The translations under genes were made by a program, and so were the position numbers. The notes under the pieces are model-generated. The model was not told the DNA's origin. It did not search any database and worked only from the letters and a program-made list of their open reading frames with translations. Of a stretch of 64,000 nucleotides of DNA, positions 55,750-64,000 are shown in pieces (the stretch's first letter is position 1; the number at the start of each line of letters is the position of its first letter). The DNA is from Gnetum montanum (lineage: Eukaryota > Streptophyta > Gnetopsida > Gnetales > Gnetaceae). The DNA is taken from contig MNCI01013629.1 of assembly GCA_015680685.1 (NCBI GenBank), positions 453,009 through 517,008 of the forward strand, given 5' to 3'.

Positions 55750-58700
55750 AGCCTCTAGTGACTATGTTGGTAGTAGTGCACCAATAGTTGGAACTATGTT
55801 GGTAGTAGTCCACAAGTATTTTTTGCTACATTAGAGTAGGGGAGTAGGCAACAACAATGGTGGAAAAACTCTCCAACAAGGGCATAGTGAAAAACATGAG
55901 AAACAACAATGAATTTTACCAATTTTTCCTATGTAAAACCAACCCAAAGCTAGGTGTCCATCCGAAAACCTTGGTTTCTATTTAGAGCTTCACTTAACTT
56001 AGCTTCAAAAATTAGAATCTAGGGACTATGATGGGTTATGGCACAAAAAAATTACCAATTTTGACCAGGTCCTGTTGGATATTCCCAAGAATGACACAAA
56101 AATCCATGACTACATTGAGAGTAGTTAACCTAAAGCCATTGAACAACTATCACTTCTACCTTATCTCTCTAAACCCTAGATTGGATGCCCTAAAACCCAG
56201 AAATATGACCAAGTATGAGAGGTCTTAACAAGATACTAGTGACTACACTGAAAGGGGACTAAGGACTATGCTAGGCCATCGTAGTCCCAACTACTGGCAA
56301 CGTGGTCCATAATGGAATGAACTTCCAGTAGCCCATCCAACCTCTTGAGGCCTTAAAATTGACTATTTAGCCTCTCCAAACCCTAGCTAGAGCCCTCAAC
56401 AACATTGAAACTTGATGAAAGGCACCCCAAATATTATATGAATCAAGCCTCCTCACTAACTATGTTGACAGAAGTAATGGACTATGCTAGGCCAGTGTAG
56501 TCCTAGTTGATGCCCAACATAGTCCAACATCATGTCTTGCCTCCCTACAATCTTTGGCAATACACCTAGTTCATTTAATCCTTCGTTGACCTTGAATCAA
56601 CACACTATCTTCCCAAATCCTAGTTTGAGCCTCTAGTAAGCCTGAAACATGGTCAATTGCAATGAATGGTGCCACATTTTCTTCTTCCCTATGACTACAC
56701 TGGGAAAACTCAGGGACCATGCTCCATGGTTCTAGAGTTAGTAGACACCATATGAACACTTACATACCTCAAAATTACCTTTTCGAAGCCTCCACACCTA
56801 GTCAGGACCCCTAGTAATCCCAAACTAATAGTCAATTAACCAAAAAACTTAAGAAAATCAATAAAACTAAGTTCCCACTTGGGACTATGCTAGGGATTGG
56901 GAGGACTACATTGGGCTAGCATAGTCCCATTGACTAACATGTGTAGTCCACTCAAAAATTCCAAAAACCCATAATGTATTAGCTTCAACTCAACTTCTGA
57001 AACCAAACTAGGTCAAATCTTGCCATTTTTGTCATTTCTCATCCTAAAACTTAGACTACACTAGATAGGGAGTTGGGACTATGTTGGGCCAATGTAGCCC
57101 CTACTTGGGTTTCAAGGTAGTCCCATTGAAATTGTTAAGAAACATCAAAAACCATGAAAATTGACCCTGGTCAATCCCAAAACCCTAGTTTAGGCTTATA
57201 TAACCATGAAACCTACTTTTTGTTCATATTTTGATAATTTTAACCATGAATATGCTGAGAGGGGAAGAGGACTATGTTGGGCCAATGTAGTCCCTACCCA
57301 ATGTCTAGTGTAGTCCTATTGAAACTATCTAAACATGTTAAAGATCATGAAATTTGACTTTGACGAAACCCTAACACCCTGTCTTAGTTAGTTTAACTTC
57401 AAAAACTTGCAATTTCCATTGGTTTTGGTCATTATAAATTAACTACATTGGGTGGAACTTGGGACTACATTGGGCTGATGTAGTCCCCTCCAAAGCCTAG
57501 CGTAGTCCTCCAAAAATTGATGAAAACTTACTAGAAAATTCCTAAAGCTTTGTTTGAGCCATTTTAGTGTCAAATCATGCCATTTTCATTATTTTTAGCC
57601 ACTCCAAGCTAGACTATGTTGAGAGGGAAGGAGGACTATGTTGGGCCAGCGTAGCCCCTCCACAGGGCCTAGCGTAGTTCCTCAAGAACTATACAAAAAC
57701 CATCCTAACTAACTTAGAACTACTATTGACAAAGCCAAGAAGCCTACCCAAGCCTTTGTGACCTTGAAAATTGCAATTTTAATGATTTTTAACACCAACA
57801 ACTTGGACTATGTAGCGACCAAAAATGTCGGTGGATGGAAAACACCGGGGGGTCGGTGGACGCGACACTTCTGACCTCGTATCTGTGGCAGGGCTGTGCT
57901 AGGTGTGTGCGGACACGGGGTGCCCTGAACGGTATGGTCAATCAGACAGGGACTTACATTGGCATCAATATAGCCTTTTGCAATGTAAATAATGTGAAAT
58001 GCGAGATAATGCTTGAAAGTAAATGAAATAAGAGAGAAACTGTAAAAAATGCGACAGTAATACGAAGTAATGCTTAAAGGTGAATAAAACAAAAAATGAT
58101 GCAATATGAGACAACAAGCAAGAAATAAAGTAAAGTGTAGTTAGAAACATGCACCACTCCAAAGCTACAAACTCACTCGGTTAGGGTGGATACAATCGGT
58201 TGCACAGTGTAACAAAGTGCAGAAATCTCGAGAGTAACCAAGGCATGTTGAGCATAAAGAGGTATGTGCTTGGATGCAGACTTGGGTACAAACAATGTGG
58301 GGTTCTACCAAGGTGGTAGAATGGAGACAGGACCTCACACTAGTTGAGAGAGACTGACTATTTACAATGTTAAACAGATGACTTTGATGTTACAATGTTG
58401 GAAAGAGGAGAAGTCTTTATTTCAGAATTCCAAAGTTCCCATCCCTTGGAAGCAATTTTGCTTCAAGAAGGATGCAATCTATTTTGAAATTTCCAACCTT
58501 TAAAAATTGTCAAGCTTTTGCATGCTATTTGTTGGGGTATTTATAGGACCGAGGGCATGCGAAAGGGGTGGTTTAAATGCTACGTGCCTCGAGCCTTTGT
58601 TGTCTTGCTGGCGCCACTCGTGCTGTTTGTGACCATTGGACCTACAAGACTGTTGTGATGCAAACTTGTATGCAATAACTAAAATCCTACTACGTTGTAA

Positions 58701-61300
58701 TTACACCATCAGCGTCTGGAGATGTGTGCCAATGGTCTGATTAGGTGGAGTGCATTGATGTTGCAAAACCACCTGCATGCCTTGTTGTGCTTTGTGATGT
58801 AGCATGCTTGGCGTAGCATAGCACTTTGTTGCACGTTCTGCTATATGTCACATGCTTGCTACACTATGCTACACTATGTAGTGTAGCGTACCGTAGCAAC
58901 TGGCCTTAGTCGTGAAAGCTTTGCCAATTTGCAAACCTTGTATCTTGCGATGGAAGTCTTGCGAACTCCGTTGACTCCGCCTTTCGAACTGCCTTCTGTC
59001 TCTTCCGTAGGATTGCTATGCCTTGCTGTGCCATGTAGCTCAACGTAGTGTAGTAGCAGACATGGTCTGCCACTTCCTAATGGAAAGGGACATCATTGTA
59101 GAACTTGAAATTGGGCCAGGGAAGTGGGTAGTGAAGTCGTTGCCATGCTATGTTGCGTGGCGTAGCGTAGCGTAGCACTTCGTTCTGCCATCATCTTCTG
59201 AAGCTTGCTACACTACATAGCGTAGTGTAGCATAGTAGGCTTTGTGACTTAGAAAACTTGTCAAACTATTTTTTGTGCAGCCAGAATGCTGCTGTTGACT
59301 CTATGCACTACTTCTGAATGAGCTGTTGGCCAGGCGGGCTACTTTGGTGGATAGGCGGGATGATGTTGAGCTTATCCATGCCCAAAGTAGAAAATTTGCC
59401 GAATTGGCTGGTCTGAACTCAAAATGTTCTTCTCCTGAAGAACTACCATAATGCTGTGTGGATTGTCGTGCCTAGTGAAGCGAGAATGACCTTGCATTTT
59501 TTGGGGGTGTTTCGGACTACATTAGAGGAGATGAGGACTATGCTAACCAGTGTAGTCCCAGTCCAGGCCAAACGTAGTCCCCTTAAGACATCATTACAAA
59601 AATAGAAAAAACATGTAAGTTGACACATAAAAATCATAGAAGGCCATTTGGAGTTTCTTGACCATAGAAATTGCAATTTTTTTCAATATTTTTGACCTTT
59701 CAAAATGGGACTGCATTGAAGGAGATGAGGACTATGCTGGGCCAATGTAGTCCCTCTCTAGGACTAGCGTAGTCCTCTAAAAATAATGAAAAGCTATCAA
59801 AAATAACTTTAAATACTGTCAAAAAAACCAAAAAAACCTTGTCCATACCCATGTGACTTCAAAAATTTCATTTCTCATCATTTTTAGCCACTTCCACCTT
59901 GACTACGCTGAGGTAGGGTGGGGACAACACTGGGCTAGAGTGTAGTCCCTCTTCAGGCCCAACATAGTCCATGAAAAGCTAGATAAAATTGCTCAATATT
60001 GACTTAGATTCAATGTTGGTAAACCATAAAGCCTTCTATAAGCCTTTTATACTCGCAAAAACTTGCATTTTCCATCACTTTTTTCTCATGCCAATCCTAG
60101 CTACACTAAATGGAGACTGGGACTACCTTGGGCCAGTGTAGTTCCTCTCTAGGCCCAGTGTAGCCCATAGAAAATTAATCAAAAATTGGCAAAAATGATC
60201 TAAGTTTATTGCTAGTCAACCCCAAAACCTTGTCAGAACTTTTGTCAATCATGGGAACTTCTACCAACCATCCTAAGCTTGAACTACACTAATGGGAAGG
60301 AGGGAGTATGTTGGACTAGGGCAGTCCAACTCCAGGCCTAGCATAGGCCACATTTTAACTTCTAAACCAAACACGAAAAACACCATTTTTGAGCTATAGG
60401 TTCTTTTTAGGCACCATTAAGATCATCAGGCCTTGCATTTGAGTCAAAATTCACCATTTTTGAATTGTTTCACCATGAGTACATTGAGAAGGGACTGTGA
60501 CTATGTTGGCCTAGTGTAGTCCCTCTCAAACAGCATCATAGTTCACACTAGACTATCCATAGTTGATCAAAAAGACACTAAATCCTCTTCTTGTTAAACC
60601 TAACACATCACTAGAACTTGTCTGGCTATGGAGCCCAACTTCTCTTACTATTTCTAACCCTTGAAACCTTACTATGTTGAGAATGGATTAGGATTATTCT
60701 AGGCCAACATAGTCCCCCTCTAGGATTAGTGTAGTCCCCATAAAATTGACAAAAAATTGTCCAAAATTACTGAAAGTGCACTTCTAGGAGTCTTGGGGGA
60801 TCACTAGAGTCGATTCTAGGTAGTAAAACTTTGCTGTTTCATTTTTCCAAACTCACTACACTAATAGGAACTTGGGACTGTGGTGGGCCAGTGTATTCCT
60901 TGTCCAAGCCTTGCATAGCCCACCTAAACCACTCCAAAAATTGCCAAAAATAACTCAAAACTCTTTTTTGGAAGTCTTGGGACACTACTAGAGTCAATGT
61001 CAGTAATAAAGCTTAGTTTTTGTAGCTTTTGAAATTTAACTATGTTGGAGAAGTCTAGGACTATGTTGGACCAACATAGTCACTATCCAAGCCTAGTGTA
61101 GTCCATTCCAAGATGGTTAAAATAGCTCAAGAACTACCCAAATTGACTTCCAAAAAGACCCATAACCTTGTTGGAGCATGCCTAGACCTTGGAACCTTGA
61201 GAAACGAGCAAAGGTTCATTATTTTTCAACATTTTCCTATCTAAAATCCTTGACTTATTCATCCCCTTGTGACTACACTAGGGCCTAGTACCCTGGTGTT
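55750..61300. repeat. Tandem array of about 190-bp palindrome-bearing units
   Basis: About 17 units, split by the solo LTR at 57811-59514. Recurrent landmarks (gacta(c/t).(t/c)tg.gag.gg then ggactatgttgggccaatgtagtcc) fall near 56250, 56450, 56690, 56880, 57054, 57251, 57441, 57611, 57805, then 59515, 59711, 59900, 60101, 60282, 60478, 60670, 60853, 61040 and 61265: spacing is mostly 180-200. Each unit holds a palindrome around ttgggccaa with ggacta/tagtcc arms and a second 'cctag(c/t)gtagtcc' half. The rest of a unit is AT-rich and diverged. The array occupies the interval between the antisense gene start and RT of B3. Confidence 0.85.
57811..59514 (-). mobile_element. Solo LTR of the element A family
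   Basis: + strand start tgtagcgaccaaaaatgtcg is identical to that of the element A LTR; the end gggtgtttcg is the A-type end with the last base changed. Perfect duplication gacta (57806-57810 and 59515-59519). Length 1704, about 200 more than in element A. Sense TATA at 58545-58536. U3 palindromes at about 58795-58905 and 59155-59235. No internal sequence, so it results from LTR-LTR recombination. It landed in a palindrome unit of the array. Confidence 0.85.
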
Positions 61301-62079
61301 GTCATCACAAGAAAATTTTTTTCCCTCTTTTTGGAAGTCAAAATGCTGCAAAATCTTGCCAATCTTCAATACCAATCACCTATGCTCATTGTTTAGACCA
61401 TTAGAATCCCAAAAATGACCATACCAATCTTGGAAAAATTCCCTTAAAGGTCAACTACATTGGAAGAAGGTACAAAAGGTGCCAATTTTACGTTAAAACA
61501 ACTCTGGAATGATCCCCTCATGTGCTCAAACTCTCTTGGTAACCTTGTAGCCCCATACCATGGCTCGCTAAGGTCTAAAACTGGCAAAATCTAATCCTAT
61601 TTGGGTAGTATCAGCCAATTTTTATCATATGTATTCCATTCTCATAGATTTGACCTTGTTTTGCATTGTTAACCTTCTTTCTCATGAATTGACTTCATAC
61701 AACCTCCATATAACCTTTTATTTTACCATGTTCGCTTTATTATGGCCCTTGATTAAACTTATATAACCATTTCATAATCCCATTGGGTATTATTTAACTC
61801 TTATAGCCTTGGTTGACCTTGTTTTCATCTTTGTTTTTCATTGGAATAGCATATGTCTACATGTGTAATAAAGTATTTGATATCATTTTAACATTGTTTG
61901 CTCATTTTTACCTAGGTGCTACTTAATGTACTTATGGTTGATATGCAAGATTGAAGTATTTACACCTAGGAGCAAACTGCCTTACATTTGAGCCTAAGTG
62001 GACCTTATGGTGATGTGGAATGATGTATCGATCTTAATTGTCTAGATCTTGAGTTTGTGAGTCTTTTTAACCCAATAGC
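61301..62079 (+). other. B3 spacer between array and RT
   Basis: AT-rich, no open frame of note. At 62054-62076 the string 'gtctttttaacccaatag' is a good acceptor candidate for an intron ending just before RT. Confidence 0.4.
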
Positions 62080-62852
62080 CTTAATTGAAAAACCTAGTTA
62101 AAGCCCTTGATCTAGAGGCTAATGACATTAATAAAGACTCTCTCATTGAGGTTCTTGTCACAACACATAGTGGTGAGGAGAAAACCCTTAAACTAAGTTC
62201 CTCACTAGAACCTCAATAGGCTCAAGACATCACCAAGGTCCTACAAGAAAACATTAAGGCCTTTTCCTAGTCATATGAAGATATGCTAGGTCTAGACCCA
62301 TGGTTAGTCCAACAAAACATCATACTTGATCCTAGCATTAGAATAATTAAGCAGCAAGTGCACAAGATTAGATCATATTTAGCATTGATAATTCGTGATG
62401 AAATCACAAAGATATATCAAGTAGGTTTCATTACAGCTGTTGACTATGCTGATTGGGTATCTAACATAGTGGTAGTCCATAAGAAAAATAGAAGTATCCA
62501 TATTTACATCAATTTTTGAGACCTAAATAAGGTAACCATCAAGGATGACTTTCCTTTGCCTAGTATTGATCAACTCATTGATACTACGGATGTGCATACC
62601 TTATTGTCCTTTATGGATGGGTTTTTGGGATATAATCAGATTAGGGTAAACCTAGAGTACTAACTCAGTATGATTTTCATGACCCCTTAGGATACCTTTT
62701 TCTATATCATGATGCCTTTTGGCCTTAAGAACATAGGAGGAACCTATCAAGGAGCCATGACATATATCTTTAGTGACTACATGCTAGGTCTACTCAATGA
62801 TTACATAGATAAGATAGCTGTTAAGTTCAAAGTAGCCAGTGATCATGCTAAT
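62080..62852 (+). pseudogene. pol: B3 reverse transcriptase, 5' part
   Basis: Starts with DSLIEVLVTT and KTLKLSS, a block also at the start of element A RT (DPLIEMPVTT, KTLNLSS). Open frame 62283-62519 has VQQNIILDPSIRIIKQQVHK and DEITKIYQVGFITAVDYADW. Then LNKVTIKDDFPLPSIDQLID, LLSFMDGFLGYNQI, FFYIMMPFGLKNIGGTYQGA and NDYIDKIAVKFKVASDHAN. The catalytic YIDD is YIDK, so the second Asp is lost. Four stops. Cut at 62852 by LTR E, so thumb, RNase H and integrase are outside. Confidence 0.8.
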
Positions 62853-64000
62853 TGAAACATAGTGAAAATTTTGAGTCCTCGGCAGTTCAGCAAAAGGCTG
62901 CCGATTCAGACAAAGGGTCACAACAAAGTGCAATGCAGCAAGTTCCTTTTTAGTCGAAGGTCTATCCTGCCACGCTGTGTAGCACAGCACAAGCAAATTC
63001 CAGAAGACGGAGCAAAGCGATGGATGCACAGCGGCAAAACTTTCAACTTTGCAAGTTATTTGTTTTGAAAATCTTAACTTTTGGCAAATTATGCTGTATT
63101 ACGCTACATAGCGTAACATCGCATTATGCAGCATAATGTCAAAAAATAGTATGCTGCAAACATTAGGGATGAAAAATGTTCAAGGCTTCAACAAACACTT
63201 CATTTTTCTTTACAGATGCGCTATTTTATGATGGACTACACTGTGAAGCGTAATCTAGCGTAGTGCAGCGTAGTTCAAGCATGGACAATGGTGGCTTAAT
63301 ACAAGTAGTAGCAGTCTGTATGATGTGATACGCTCTCCAGTGTGTCGTTGCATAATCCCTATTGCCAAATTCCTAGTTTACAATGCATTACGCTTTAGTG
63401 TGTAAGGCAGTGTGGTGTCGTAAGCTTCAGCAACCACCACATCAAGTCAACGGCATCTTGTAGGTTCAGGACACGCGTCATCTAAACTATGTTTTTCTTC
63501 TGATTTTAGCCCTATAAATATGCCAACCGAAAAAAAGAAGGGGACAACAAGATGGCAGGAAAGAGACTAGTGATAGCAAGAATATTGAAGGCAGCTGACG
63601 AGAACCTTTATTCAGGAACAGCTGATTGACAGACATTCTGCTTCGGGTTTGACCTCTCTATATCCAGATCTACTAGAACAAGGTAGATTGGTTTTTTCTT
63701 GTTTCATATCTGCTTAGATTTTATTGTTACCAGCATGCACTTTATTCAAATCGAAGTCCATTGTAATCATTGTATTTGAATATATCTTTTTGTGGATTGA
63801 ATCCCGGATCTTGAGATTCGATCACGTCCCAAAGCTGGTCTGTTTTCTTCTATTTGTACTGATTCTGCGAATAGTTCTAATCAATTACGTGTTCTCTTAA
63901 TCATCTTCGAAATTAACAACATTACAACCTCCTCGAAAAGAACCATAAAGAATCATTATTCTGTCATTCAAATATTGCAAAATTTTTTACTGATCAAGTA
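62853..64000 (+). mobile_element. Element E: left LTR, incomplete
   Basis: Starts TGAAACATAG exactly where B3 RT homology stops. TGAAAC is also the sense start of the A-family LTR. It holds a cggcag...ctgccg stem (62881-62904), palindromes near 63088-63135 (tacgctacatagcgta; ttatgcagcataa) and 63245-63275, and a TATA box tataaatatg at 63512-63521. Palindromes before the TATA box repeat the A-family layout, although little sequence is shared. The right border and any internal region are beyond the window. Confidence 0.6.

Larger units (their letters stand above)
11660..62852 (+). mobile_element. Element B3: host Tat/Ogre-like element, partial
   Basis: The frame that holds elements A, C, D and the solo LTR. 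After removing the four insertions (about 34 kb) some 17 kb of B3 remain and the pol gene is not yet finished, so the intact element exceeded 20 kb, in the size range of Ogre. Order: LTR, gag, protease, convergent spacer, antisense gene, palindrome array, RT. Continuity across each insertion is shown by reading frame (protease), by exon order (antisense gene) and by target duplications. Confidence 0.75.

Overview
This is intergenic nuclear DNA of a seed plant with a large, retrotransposon-packed genome. A gymnosperm is my best guess, from the extreme nesting, the age of the copies and the C-to-T/G-to-A decay at CpG sites; no host marker gene proves it. I see no intact host gene, tRNA, rRNA or CRISPR. 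Almost all of the window is decayed Ty3/gypsy LTR retrotransposons inserted into one another, and nearly every reading frame carries stops and frameshifts.

Layout. 1-1080 is unclassified and GC-richer. Three related + strand elements of one Tat/Ogre-like family (B1, B2, B3) follow, apparently nested: B1 (LTR end about 2298, gag start), B2 (LTR 3637-4947, gag, protease, fragment of an antisense gene), a truncated LTR (10217-11639), then B3 (LTR 11660-13373). B3 runs to 62852 and is split by four insertions: element A (17102-34763, - strand, 17.7 kb, second Tat/Ogre-like family), element C (36520-45094, + strand, Athila-like, no pol), element D (48436-54458, - strand, Athila-like, no pol) and a solo LTR of the A family (57811-59514). 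Target-site duplications are visible for all four: gtgtt/gtgtc, cttgg/cttgt, aactg/aactg, gacta/gacta. A further LTR (E) starts at 62853 and runs out of the window.

Main result. The A and B families share an unusual plan: gag-protease, then a multi-exon gene on the opposite strand, then RT-RNase H-integrase. The antisense gene lies between protease and RT, where Ogre elements are known to carry an intron. It can be read in both families with matching exon order and matching splice boundaries: a short MAP-start exon; an exon resembling the FCP1-like (NLI-interacting-factor, HAD superfamily) phosphatase fold but without its catalytic aspartates; a DLF.AP module; a basic linker; a SLWE coiled-coil exon; and an acidic tail. 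In A and B3 the gene is bracketed on both sides by tandem arrays of short palindromes. In A these are GGCC/GGTC hairpins. In B3 they are a ccatgg array on the convergent side and an array of about 190-bp units, each with a palindrome around TTGGGCCAA, on the divergent side. Position relative to pol is divergent at the gene's 5' side and convergent with gag-pro at its 3' side in both families.

Other notable items: 40-bp and shorter GCTACGC palindromes through U3 of the A-family LTRs; GATATCGCG motifs upstream of the TATA box in C and D; an asymmetric LTR pair in D; a sense-strand extra ORF with coiled coil in place of pol in C. Reading frames were translated by eye, so exon edges and end points in decayed regions are good to tens of bases unless a splice site is quoted.
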